Source of the DNA: Ustulina deusta
Taxonomy: Eukaryota > Ascomycota > Sordariomycetes > Xylariales > Xylariaceae
Assembly: GCA_023159155.1 (NCBI GenBank)
Contig: JAJNNX010000001.1
Location: 1,302,001 to 1,366,000 of the forward strand
Direction: 5' to 3'
DNA length: 64,000 nucleotides
The first letter of the stretch is position 1; each line of letters begins with the position of its first letter. Shown piece by piece: positions 11,679-22,327 of this stretch. Made by a program: the position numbers and the translations under genes. Below the pieces are notes generated by a model that saw nothing but the letters and a program-made list of their open reading frames with translations, searched no databases and had not been told where the DNA came from.

Positions 11679-12299
11679 TGCCTTTTTTTCCCCCCTTTTT
11701 CTTGTTTCCCTCTCTCCTTTCTCTCCCTGTCCCTGTCCTTCTTTTTTATAATTTTATTTCTCAAAGTCCTTTTTAATCTTGCTTGTTAAATTTTCTTGAA
11801 AATATGTCCTATTTATTATATCATTGTTGCGGCTCTAAGAAGTTGGCGTATGGTTCACCCTACTTAGAACCATTATTATCCCTCTCTCTATTTAGACAGG
11901 TAGTTTGCCATTGACCATCTTATACCTGCACTTAAACCTAGTAGATATCCTCCATTATATGTGTACCTCCAAATGGTCGTATCTATGGCCTATGAACTAG
12001 ATCCCATTTCTTTGTCTATATCACATTCTACCCAAAGGGGGCAGGTACCAGGAATTCCTCTTACCTACTTTCTCCCGCCATTCGATGACACAACAAATGA
12101 TGAGAGTACACATCTAACTCGCAGCACAACTAGAATGGATTTTAAGGTTAAGGAAAGGCTCCTTAGGGGCGGTCCATATATGCACAGTTAATACCCTTTC
12201 CTGTTGCTTACTCATCATTGGTAACACATTTAAGAACCTCAGGTTAAGGTTTAAAACTTACATAATCTGATTTCTGTGTCAGGACTAGAGTATATTAAC
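11679..12299. other. AT-rich spacer after the tRNA-like element
   Basis: This begins with a T- and pyrimidine-rich run to about 11760. No gene is supported. A 76-codon plus frame at 11961-12191 has no recognisable motif. Confidence 0.4.
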
Positions 12300-13734
12300 A
12301 AAGGCCTTCAATAAACTGGCCGAACTACCCTAACTTGAAGTTAGGATAGTAACAACACTTGTTAGCAGTTACTTATCCCGCATTATATATCAGTTCCTAT
12401 ATTGTTATTTGACTGTTTACCACCCATTTGCTCTCCAGATGCAAAGATAGAGTCTTTGCATGTCTTTGTCTCTTCGTCTGGGAACCTCTTCCCACGAGGT
12501 CCATTCACATTTACCGATAGCTATGGCTTAGGCAGTAAGATCTCGCAGGCCATAGTCGAGTTGCGGAAATCCATCAACCCTGTCCCCGATAGATAGAACT
12601 TCTCCCACTGTCTCCACTTCTTTGAAATACGCAACAGGTTCGTCATTGTCACCAAAATCTATCAAGCCTAGCAGTAACTGCAATTCTTTTTATTAAAAAA
12701 GGCCATAACCATATATTTATGCGTGCCTACTCTGGACATTCGGGGACTATTGTCTGCTGCAGCTTCTGCTGTCTTAACCTTAGTGCCAAAACCAATTCAT
12801 TTCATCTATGGTGATGAGTGATCTTTTGAAATTGAGGAATCAGGCGTTGCTGCCTTAAGCATAAACGCGCAACCTGTAAGGGAAAAAAAATAGCCTGCAT
12901 TCAGGAGGTCTAACAAGGTCCTAACTCCCTATCATGGCATTTCTACTTGCTATATTGCCGTGTCTTATTCTACAAGGTCTTTTATCTGAGAGGATTATCA
13001 AGTGTGCCAGGAGGGTAAGCTATGCCAATGCAAGCTCTCGTCTATAGGTGCACTATAATCGTTGTTATTGTTGCGCGAGGTGTCTTGAACCCTATCGTTG
13101 GCTGGTGCTTGTCGATATACACGTTTAGTTGTTTGGTTATCCCAGTCTAGCATTCTGACACACTCATCGCGAATTGATTCATTATATGGTAGTAACTGGG
13201 AGTCTGAGCATGGACTCGAGTCATCGCCATACCTGCTGAAAGTGACATCTCTCGCTGTTCATCCAATGTCAGAAGACGACCCCCTGTTTGTATTGCTGGG
13301 CCGCTGGTGCCATGAATCAATGATAGAGAATGCTTCTGCCAATGGCGACCCATAGATAAGATGTTAGCAAAAAAGCCCCACGGAATGGAATGCGACAAAG
13401 GGATGGTACGAGAAAATCCACCATTCAAATTTCGGGAGGTTTGCTAATACAAACCCCTTTGTGTATGGCCAGCCACTTTTCGCTGCAACTCGGAAGCGGT
13501 CTCTTGGGGAATTGGCGTTTGTTCCAGGTAGTACCGAGTACAGTCTATTGAGCCGGACATGTCGACTTGACTGTTCATTTCCCGAATGGGATAAAGGAAT
13601 GCAAAAAAATTGAGCTCGGCCATTGTCAAACCAAGGTAGCTACCTCCGCACTGGTATTCTATTCCCTGGCGACCATGGTGTGGTAAGCAATCTCCATTAA
13701 ATCCGAGGCATTGTTTCCTGTGCTGTGACGCCAC
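12300..13734 (-). other. Decayed minus-strand coding stretch, possible transposon relic
   Basis: Several minus-strand fragments look protein-coding but shift frame or stop. One is at 13734-13444 with PHHGRQGIEYQCGG (GTG first codon only). A second is at 13428-13147. A third is in another frame at about 13265-13000, reading ARDVTFSRYGDD then RMLDWDNQTTKRVYRQAP. A fourth is at about 12675-12565 with DEPVAYFKEVETVGEVL. The RDVTF phrase recalls the linker after integrase in Ty1/copia polyproteins, but I find no integrase or reverse-transcriptase motif. I therefore call only a broken coding region of unknown origin. Confidence 0.35.
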
Positions 13735-15003
13735 AGCGCTATGACACCCGCGAGGTGATTGAGGATGGCTCGTTGATTACCAGAGTGCCCTTTGGAGGGT
13801 CTGAGAGCAAACCCCTGGTCGCTGATTGTGGCCGAATTGAAATGTGACAGGCAATTGAGGTTGTACAGCGCAGTGTTGATTCAACGTGATTGTTTCGAAT
13901 ACGACTGATCATTGATCAGACAATGCCGGATGCAGGAATCCTGGTCGGGATAGACACAGAGAATGGGGGCTGCCACAGCGGAAACCAGAGCAAGAGCCAG
14001 AGAGAGGACGAGGAGAAAGCACTGACGGGGAGAGCGAATGAATGGAATGACGAATGGAGGAATGAGTGAATGCAGTGGGTGGTGGATGGGTGGATGGAGG
14101 AAGGGAATAATATATACCCAAATAGGGAGCGAATAGGCATCGGTAACCCCACTGACACCTTGAATGAGACGGCATTGTCAGAACTGAATGTGGATGGATG
14201 GACTTAATACGGCACTAAGAACTTAACTTAGTGCCGTATTACCTGTATATATTACGCAACCGCCTGCCAGAGTTGGCACAAGGAAGGTACGACTTGAACG
14301 CACGATTCGACCGTACGAGGCTCTACCTGCCTGCATGTGTGTGTAGTGAGCGCAGTGATAGCCTATATATTGTATTGTACATGACCGACTACCTGCCTCC
14401 CTGTCTGTCTGCTTACACTACTTGCAAGGGTTCAGATTCCTCCAACGTTCTTTCGACGGGCGGTTCGCAAAAACGCCTCAAAAAAACACAAAAAAAAAAG
14501 ACAGACCAAAAGCAACAGCTGCCTCCTCACCGGAGAAACGCATGGTTCAAAGCTGTCCTTTTCTATTTTAATTCGGTTGCTCCCCCCCGTCCTCTCTCTT
14601 TCTCCCCGCCGAGGCTCTCGACATCTGGGTCACGACATTGCGGGACTGTCAGCTAGTGTACTAGCTATACCCACCTACGACTGCAAGGACCGCGCGGGCC
14701 AGAACCGCCAGCCGCTGTCAAGTGGCGAAGCTCATGTCACTCCAATTACGGTTTACAGCATACAGTATACCTACGGCATTTCCAGGTCGGCTTAGCATAT
14801 CCCTGTCTACCTAGAGGTACCTCCCTAGGTAGTGTACTGTGCAAGGCATCGCTGTATATCTGGTATACGCTACCTAGACCCCTGAGCACTCCTCACAGTG
14901 CCAGGTCAGCTGGTGGACAGCAATTGCCGAAGCTCGCGGCCAGAAGAAGTCACCATCCCGCATCGGTATTGTCATTGTCGACAACTCGACATCCAATTCA
15001 ACC
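13735..15003. other. Intergenic, upstream of the RING-finger gene
   Basis: No gene is seen. The stretch holds the hairpin at 14205-14241, a poly-A and pyrimidine-rich segment near 14480-14600, and ACCTAGGT-type motifs near 14810-14835. It probably contains the promoter and leader of the gene at 15004. Confidence 0.5.
14205..14241. repeat. Perfect 15-bp inverted repeat
   Basis: TAATACGGCACTAAG (14205-14219) is followed by a 7-base AT-rich loop and its exact reverse complement (14227-14241). There is no T run after it as for a Pol III terminator. It could be a remnant of a fold-back element or a cruciform-forming site. Confidence 0.9.
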
Positions 15004-16882
15004 ATGGCCACCTGGGGCGGCTCCTCCAGAGGTATCTAATATTTTATCTTATACTTTACGCTATTTCCCGCCTGACCTCTGTTATTGTCTCTCGTTGTCG
15101 ACGAGGCCGTCTCATTTCTTTTTTCTTTCTTTTTCTTTTCCTTTCTCATCTTCCGCACCCCAAACCCACCTCGTCCGTCTCTGTCTCTCCGTCCGAAGAC
15201 GACGACCTGTGCTCAGCACTTTCTTGGCTCTCTTGATTTGGAGATTGGGAAGGCTAAATATACCGGCGCTCGTCGCCAACGATCCACCTTTAGATGGCCG
15301 AATTGCACCGAACAACTATCTTGCACGCAACGATATCGACATCGACATCGACATAGACGCCACCGACACCAACTCTAATAATACCACGTACGCTGCCGTC
15401 AGCACCGCCGCCGCCGCCACCATCGACACCAACCTCAACGCAAACACAGGCACCGACACCGACACCAGCGGCAACGGCAACGGCAACGCTGCCAACGACT
15501 ACTTCTTCAGGTCTCCCGACATACAACACTTCATCCTCAACCGCGGCATCTCAGGACGCTACTCGTTCGCCCCACTGCCAAGTCCCCAGGCCAACGACTC
15601 GTTCTTTGCCACCATCGGCGACGCCCTGCCTACGCCTTTCTACGCAACCCCGAATACCGCCAATCTTCCCTTGCGTCTCTATCACGGTGCTCTCTTTGCC
15701 CCGGCCTTGCAGTCACCGCTACCGACGCCACAGACTCCAGCACCAGCACATCCGGACCGTCATTCGAGCTTCAGGCTCCCCGAATGCCTCATCCCCCCTC
15801 GCCCTGGTGGTTATCATTTCCCTGTGTATCCGCGAAACCATCACCCTCAGACGCCTCAGGACATACAGGGCAGCAACCGACTCCCGTACTCCTTTCCGGC
15901 TTCCTCGTTGTCTTCTCTCGCCACGACGCCCACAACACTATCTCAACCACATATGAGCAACATAAACCCTCGACCGACCCCTCCTCTATCTCAAGCCCAG
16001 TGCTTTCCACGACCCACTGGAGCTACCCCAAGCATTGACGACCACTATCTCAACGCCTTGGTCACCCAAGACTTCTCCTCTCCGTCTTTACCCCCTCTGA
16101 GTAATTCACCTTCGCCGACTACATTATCCCCTTCCAACCGATCTGGGTTTGTTGCTGCCGGCCAAGAAATGCCACCGTCAACTCGAAGACGAATATCAAA
16201 TCGAGGAGGAGCGGTTGATTTAACTAAACAAGAGCCCGACTTCGAGGCCCCAAACTCCGGCGTTGACTCGTCAATACCGCTGGCAGCCATGCCCGCAGCG
16301 GCCCGGAGACGAAGTGTGGCCAGTGTTGCCGACACTACAGTCCGAAAGCGACGGCCTTCTGCTGCCACGTCACCTACGAGTCGGCCCAGCAAGGCAAGAC
16401 GGAAAGAGCAGCCCATTCATCGTGATAGCCAGTCGTCTCCGTTCGAAGACGACGTTATACCCGGACTGAATGGACATGACGGCTCTGAACCAATCGATCT
16501 CTGCAATGCTACCGAGGTTCCAGCCGAGCTCATGGCACCCAAAGTGGATAACCGAGTGAAAATTGGCAAATTCCAATGTGTCATTTGTATGGATGATACG
16601 ACAGCTCTGACTGTCACCCACTGCGGTATGTAGTTTTGGGCCGTAACTTTCCCTTGGTCTCCGAGGACCGCCCTTACAAGTACTGACGTCTTGATACTAG
16701 GTCATCTTTTTTGTTCCGAGTGTTTGCATTCATCTCTGCATATTGACAGCATGAAAAGAACATGCCCGGTTTGCCGATCCAAGGTCGATTTGAAAGGAGT
16801 AAGGAAGACAGCCAAGTCCTACTACCACCTTGAATTGAAAGTTATGACCGCGACGAAAAAGGGCAAGCGGCCTGCTGGTATG
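15004..16882 (+). CDS. slx8: RING-finger E3 ligase, SLX8-like SUMO-targeted ubiquitin ligase
   Basis: This is probably the nuclear ligase that ubiquitinates SUMO-modified proteins in genome maintenance. I join 15004-15031, 15294-16625 and 16701-16882. Both introns (262 and 75 bp; donors GTATCT and GTATGT) are in phase, and the second restores the RING. The C-terminal C3HC4 RING reads CVICMDD, HCGHLFCSECL, then CPVCRSK. Two SUMO-interaction-like motifs precede it, VDLTKQEPD and EPIDLC. The N-terminal two-thirds is low complexity: Asp-Ile and Asp-Thr repeats at about 15330-15480, then Pro/Ser-rich. A basic patch (KARRKE) lies near 16395. The product is about 513 aa. The first exon is only nine codons plus one base and is the weakest part. 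A GTATGT at 16878 could start a third intron, changing the last residues. Assignment to SLX8 rather than another RING protein rests on the architecture. Confidence 0.82.
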
Positions 16883-18356
16883 TGACCTGGCCCTTCCTGG
16901 CCATATATAATTGTTTCACCCCCCGTCTTGTCGACGTGGTGAAGACGCGAGAATACTGGGAGTGAAGCAAATGAGCCAAGGCCAGTTGGATGTTGGCAGC
17001 AGAATAGATGGCATCAACCAGTATCCTCGAAAATTCGGGGAACCTGGTGAACTACGAACTATGATGGTGTATGTTCCGCCCTTCACCTTTCATGCCGGAG
17101 GGCTGGGTTGAGACCTGGCAACTCTATACGTCGCTTATACAACAGGGTCACCCTTGGAGCATTCGTACTGCATATGGTTATGGTAATAAGTGTCATCTGC
17201 ATTGGAAGGAGTTCAAAGTAGTTATCATCGGCGGTCGGGAAAGGATCGATACCCTTTTTCTTTTGCCTTCGGATTCCTGTTTTACGCTTGAGGGTTTGGG
17301 GGCGACTGGACAGAGGGCAGATCTGGGCGTTTCACGGTGGGCTTGTATGATACTCAGTTTTTCCCTCTTCTCCAGTCAAGGTTATTAGGGAGCGGCTGCT
17401 TTAAACGGGACATGAATGCGATATCAGTGCAAACTGTCTGGCTTGACCATTTTGCGACGGTGGGATGGAAGCGTTTATACATAAATTGACTGGCTGTAGA
17501 ACAAATCCTCACGTATTCCGGGTCAGTAATGAAATGCTCTATTTCTGCCGACGATTCTGAACATTAGGAGTTCCTCCTTGCTATGCGGCTCCTACTACCA
17601 AGGCCGGGGCAGGGGTGAGAGTCACTAACACCGGGCTGTCATCCCTGATTTCCGCCTTGGTGTTGCTGTAGTGGCCGATATTATCCACGCGCTAACAATC
17701 GCCATCTACCTGGACCACTACCACCAACTTCATCCTCGAGAATCTTTCAATAAACTAAACGACCTACACGAATTCGCCTATGCGTTTCTTCTTTCCAGCG
17801 GCATTAATTCCCCCGCCATCGACGCTGAAACCCAGTGAGACGTAGTGCCATCGTCTTATGTTTTGTATGTTTAATTCCATTTCCTCATCAGTATTCGTGC
17901 ATGAGAGCCCTTTGAGAAATAGATGATCGAACTCTTGTTTCCTTCATTCTATATCCATCTCGAGATCCGATAACTTCATTATTTGCTATCGTATACCGTA
18001 TCCATTTACCCTGGGCCCTGAAACACGGTTACCGTTAACACTAACTCTCAGGTGATTCACAGAGAGCGACAGCTCCTAGAATAATAAGAGAGCCAAAAAA
18101 TGAGATCGCAATCGCCTCAATCAAGTCATCGAAGAGAATCCTAAATCTTCAATACATCAACTCTATAGGTAACAACTTTCTCTAAACTCCATAGGAGCTT
18201 TCCTCGTTGTGATTAGCCTAACCCAGCCTGTTAGTTATTTTAGCTTCTCAAAGACCTGTATATGCTAGATAGTTTGCAGCCTTCACCGGAAATCCATACT
18301 TTATGAATGCACCAAGATTCGTCACCACGGGCGAGGATACGGCATTTCGTCAGTTT
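16883..18356. other. Intergenic between converging genes
   Basis: This is the shared 3' region of the RING gene (+) and the Atg22-like gene (-). A plus frame at 16911-17111 would serve only if a third intron of the RING gene exists. No independent gene is supported. Confidence 0.5.
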
Positions 18357-19907
18357 TCAATCACCAGTACTTTCATACCCCGCTTGCCGCATGCCTTTCC
18401 CCTCATCGACCAACAGCGCAACGATGACGCAGAGGAGCAGAAGCGCCGCGCTTATCGCCGCGGGCAACCGGAGGTTATTCGTGGCATCGACGACGGGCCC
18501 GTTCACGATCTGGGGGATCCATACGGTGCCGAGCGAGAGCACGAGCTGGAACCCGAAGAACTTGATCTCGTTGCCGTATGGGAAGAGCCTTGAGAAGAGG
18601 ACCTTAAAAGCGACCCCAACAATGCCCCCGGCGGCCGACAGCAGGGCCTGGAAGAAATAGAACTCCCAGCGATGTTTGAAGCCGATGGGGACGGAGGGGG
18701 AGATCCCGATGGCGCACCAGAGGGCGCAGAAGCAGGTGATGGCGTAGCAGAGGATCGTCCAGTGTCGCAAGGTCATCCCGAGGTAATTCTTCGTGATCGG
18801 CCGCAGGTACAGGAAGACTGTCGCGCTGATTATTGCGCTGCCTGGCTGCACGAGTGAGTAGTAGGTGAACTCGCGCAGAGTCGGTCGGAGGTTGAGGTTG
18901 AACAGCTGACTCGTCACCGAGCTGAACGCGAATACCGTGTCGTTGTAAATCGTGTACGCCAGGAGGTACTTGAAGGACTCCGGATACTCCCAGATCTGTC
19001 GGAAGAGCAGCGAAAACGTCGTGAGAGGAAGCATGAGCCATTCTCGAACCGTCGCCCCCTCTTGTCTGGCCTTGGGCTTTGGGGCAGGTAACAGGGGCCA
19101 GGCTACGAGAGAAATAACTATGCAGAAGACTCCGGCTGCTGTCGTCGTGTAGAGTCCGGCGTAAACCGCAGAGACGAATGTCAGACCGATGGAGATGACG
19201 TACAGGACGATCTGGCCCGCGCTTAAACCATTGGAACCCCAAACTCCCATTCGTATCCCGTCCTCTATAGCCTTCCTTGCACCATCTTCGCTGCTGTTCG
19301 GGGATGGCTGAGGCGATGGAGACCTTGACTCTTCTCCCTGATGCATGACAAATGGTATGAATATGTTCATCCACGCGCCAGCTAGGAAGCCTATCACGTT
19401 GAAGACGACATATAACCCCGACAAGGTGTTGAAAGTCATCAGGTCGTTTCCCCTGAGACTTGCAATCGGCAGGCACAATATCCCATAGACGACCAGCTGA
19501 ACGACGTACTGTTCGCGTTGATAACTGACGTAGTCCCCGATGCCGGACACCACCAGCGTCAACCCTCCACTCAGGGCGTACACGATGGCGTTCAAGTAGA
19601 GGACATAGGAAGTGAGATTGACGTCCCCGGACCCGGCAAACGGCACCCGGCAGGCCGTCGCTGTAGCCGCACAGCCCGATCGCGACGGCTCGCCGGGGAC
19701 ATGGCCGACCACGTAGCCGATGTTCTGCAGCTGGAAGCCGACGTACGTCACGAACGCCGCGAACGGCGGACCGATCGAAAACGCCGACAGGAAATATCCC
19801 GTTTCGTACCGTCGCAGCAGCCGCTTGCGCGAAGGCGTCGGGGCGGCGGGCGGGATGCTGGCGACGCCTGTGGCCGCGATCTCTTCTTTTTCTAAATTGA
19901 TGCCCAT
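18357..19907 (-). CDS. Atg22-like vacuolar effluxer / MFS family membrane protein
   Basis: This 516-residue intronless protein starts at ATG 19907 and has about 11-12 hydrophobic segments. Features that fit the Atg22-like family (vacuolar amino-acid efflux after autophagy) are the N-terminal RYETGYFLSAFS, the central FKYLLAYTIYNDTVFAFSS, and the later LREFTYYSLVQPGSAI and HRWEFYFFQALLSAAGG. The family's NGPVVDATNNLRLPA comes near the C-terminus. An acidic, Ser/Pro-rich loop (SPSPQPSPNSSEDG) lies in the middle, as in other members. It is likely one of the paralogues rather than the core Atg22 itself. The transported substrate cannot be read from sequence. Its neighbour on the same strand is the WSC gene about 0.7 kb upstream. 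Confidence 0.78.
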   Translation of the reverse strand: MGINLEKEEIAATGVASIPPAAPTPSRKRLLRRYETGYFLSAFSIGPPFAAFVTYVGFQLQNIGYVVGHVPGEPSRSGCAATATACRVPFAGSGDVNLTSYVLYLNAIVYALSGGLTLVVSGIGDYVSYQREQYVVQLVVYGILCLPIASLRGNDLMTFNTLSGLYVVFNVIGFLAGAWMNIFIPFVMHQGEESRSPSPQPSPNSSEDGARKAIEDGIRMGVWGSNGLSAGQIVLYVISIGLTFVSAVYAGLYTTTAAGVFCIVISLVAWPLLPAPKPKARQEGATVREWLMLPLTTFSLLFRQIWEYPESFKYLLAYTIYNDTVFAFSSVTSQLFNLNLRPTLREFTYYSLVQPGSAIISATVFLYLRPITKNYLGMTLRHWTILCYAITCFCALWCAIGISPSVPIGFKHRWEFYFFQALLSAAGGIVGVAFKVLFSRLFPYGNEIKFFGFQLVLSLGTVWIPQIVNGPVVDATNNLRLPAAISAALLLLCVIVALLVDEGKGMRQAGYESTGD

Positions 19908-20601
19908 TATTTCCTGGTTCTACACATCACGGGCGTCTTCCGGTGGGAAGGGGAAGACTTTCTTCGAAGAAAGATTCGATCATGACCTGCTGCTTTAGTA
20001 ATGCTCCGTCCAATTCATACAGGGCCATGTCATGTCCCCACTCCCTGCGGTGAAGATTGCATCCATACATAACATGCTCAAATATGCGAAAACCTGCTCA
20101 AACCTGCCGCTCGTTTAATCCTGTCCCTTCCTGGCCGCAAAAGCCAATGTTCGCACCCGTGGGCATGAGGACGAGACTGGAGTATCCAGCGACTGTGGGA
20201 AAGCGTTTCATATCTCGACGTAGGTACACGACCCAAGGCAGATGGTTCCTGATATGGGCCAGTAAGCGATGTCTTTCCGTAAGTATGTATTATATTCGGT
20301 CTACGTTTCTCTCGTCGTCCATGTACTTTTAAACACGGGCCAGACATAACATCCTAGTATGCGTTAACCCCAGTTCATGGCCCATCTACCTCTCGTTCTC
20401 TCAATGACATGAACGGGGAATTGTGAGCCGAGAATCTTCTACCGACATATTATCATTACGCGTGCACCAAAGTCCTCCCCATCTGAGCTCCTTTTTTTTA
20501 CCCCCCTTCGCTGAAAAAAAACCCGTGATTCCGGACCGATATCCCCAAACAGGCCGCGTGGCCGCCGCGCTGGGGGGCCAGCGGCATGCCGATCCGGTTC
20601 A
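19908..20601. other. Intergenic between Atg22-like and WSC genes
   Basis: This spacer carries the promoter of the Atg22-like gene and the 3' end of the WSC gene. Short frames here have no motif and no gene is supported. Confidence 0.5.
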
Positions 20602-22327
20602 TCAGCAGCTCCACGTGGCGCACTGGCCGGTGCCCTTGACGTTCTTGTTGATGGCGAGGCAGTCGTTGTACTGCGCTTTGCAGGCGGCGTCGGCGCTTTG
20701 CCACGAGTAGTTGAAGAGGCCCTTCTTGCAGCCGTCGGTGTAGACGGACTCGCACTGCTGGAACTGCGCCTTGCAGGCGTCGACGCAGGCGCTGGGGCAC
20801 TGCGGGCGGGGGTACGACGGGCAGTTGTGGCTGTCCTTGTCGGTGTACAGCTTGAAGACGTTGCCCTTGTTCCAGTCGTCCTTGATGTTGTTGCACGTTA
20901 CGATGGGCAGCGGGATGCCGCCGACCGGGTGTCCTGGACCATAGCCGTACTTCTTGCTCGTCGGCTGGGTGCAGATGCCGGTTGGCGTGGCGACGGGGCA
21001 GGTGGATGTCGGATATGGCGTCGTCGTCGTCGTCTTTGTCGTGGTCGTCGTGATGGTTGTTGGGCACGCGTAGGTGGAAGTCTGGGTAGTCGGGGGAACA
21101 CCGCCCTGGGGAGGGTATTTCTGGATGAATCCAGGCTTGTCACACGCTCCACTCTTGCAGGTCGTGAGGCAGTACAAATCGAGCTTGCCGCACCATTCGG
21201 CGTATTTGAAGCAGTTGAGCGCGTCGGGTAAGCCGGCCTTCAAGAAGCAGCTAGTGCTTTGGAGCAAGCATTGAGACCATGAAAGGAGGCAGCTCGGTTT
21301 ATCGTGCCACGCAGGAACCGGGTTCGAGCACCATTTACCAACTTTGTATTCACAAGTTGACGGGGTCACGCTTGTAGTCGTACAAACGGGGGCGCTGGAG
21401 GTGGTGGTAGAGGTTGATGCTGGTGTTGTTGAGGTCGCTGGCGGTGTGGTGATGGTGCTCGACGTATCGGGAGGCGTGCCGCATGGCTCAAGGGACTGCA
21501 AGTCCTTCGCGACGTAAAGACTGAGTCTCGCTGGACCACCACATATTTCGTCTGTATTGCCGTTGCAGGGCACGTTGCAAGTCGACGCATCAGAGGCAAG
21601 GGCTGTACCATTACCCACGACCACACCGCAATAGCATTCGCCACCTAGTGTCCGTTAGATGAGTTTGAGTTCGTGTTCAAATGGCTCGGCTATCACATAC
21701 CGTACTCAGTTCCGGCAAATGGGAAACCACCGCTGAGGCAAGACTGTAAGCATGTTTCAGTCGTCAGTGTAGAGGAATCCAGGCTGTCTTGTCGGTAGAA
21801 CAGGGCTCTGCCGTCTGATGAATCATCGGTCCAACATCCGACAGAAACATATTCGCTAACGTCCGTCTGCTCGTCAAGCGGGGGAAATGTTGGATCCATC
21901 CAAATATTGACTTGTGTATCCCCTCCACATGTTTCCGAGCTGTTGCCCGTGCAAGGAAACGAGCATTGGTCTTCTGGTAGCAAGGCTGTCGAGACTGTCT
22001 CTCCACAGTAGCAAACTCCATAATACCCGAGACCGGCCAGACGATAGTTATTGCCTAGCAGTTAAGTCAGCATCGCTCCATGGACTATTCACGAGACAAC
22101 GTACCTTTGCAATGAGCAACACATGTTTCAACTGTCATGTTCTGCTGGTCGAGGTCGGTGCGAAGCGATAGGGCCTCCTGGGTACCCGGCTGGCCATTGT
22201 CATAGCACCCTGTGTAAACGAATGGTTCGAAGGGTGTGAGGCAAGAAGGTAGGTCATTGTACCAAGCTTGGGCAGTATTGACGAACGAGAGTGCCGCAAT
22301 GGCACCCAACGCTTTGATCGCGACCAT
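20602..22327 (-). CDS. Secreted protein with two WSC domains and a Cys-rich tail
   Basis: I join exons 22327-22105, 22054-21701 and 21644-20602 (539 aa). Introns are 50 and 56 bp with donors GTACGT and GTATGT, all in phase. ATG 22327 is followed by a signal peptide (VAIKALGAIAALSFVNTAQA). WSC domain 1 (about residues 30-125) has YTGCYDN, CVAHCKG, GLGYYGVCYCGE and CSFPCTGNSSETCGG. WSC domain 2 (about 140-235) has VGCWTDD, CLQSCLSGG, YGGECYCG and CNVPCNGNTDEICGG. A Thr/Ser/Pro linker follows, then a C-terminal half with many Cys (for example CPSACVDACKAQFQQC and CKAQYNDC). No transmembrane segment or clear GPI signal is seen, so it is probably secreted or wall-bound rather than a Wsc stress sensor. 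WSC domains bind carbohydrate; the ligand is unknown. Confidence 0.9.

Noticed and set aside
18604..19476. 290-codon minus frame, Arg/Pro-rich
   Set aside because: It is an alternative frame inside the Atg22-like gene. Its composition is typical of a shadow of a GC-rich coding frame.
20698..21231. 177-codon plus frame opposite the WSC gene
   Set aside because: Ala/Val/Gly/Arg-rich antisense shadow of the Cys/Thr-rich exon; no domain.
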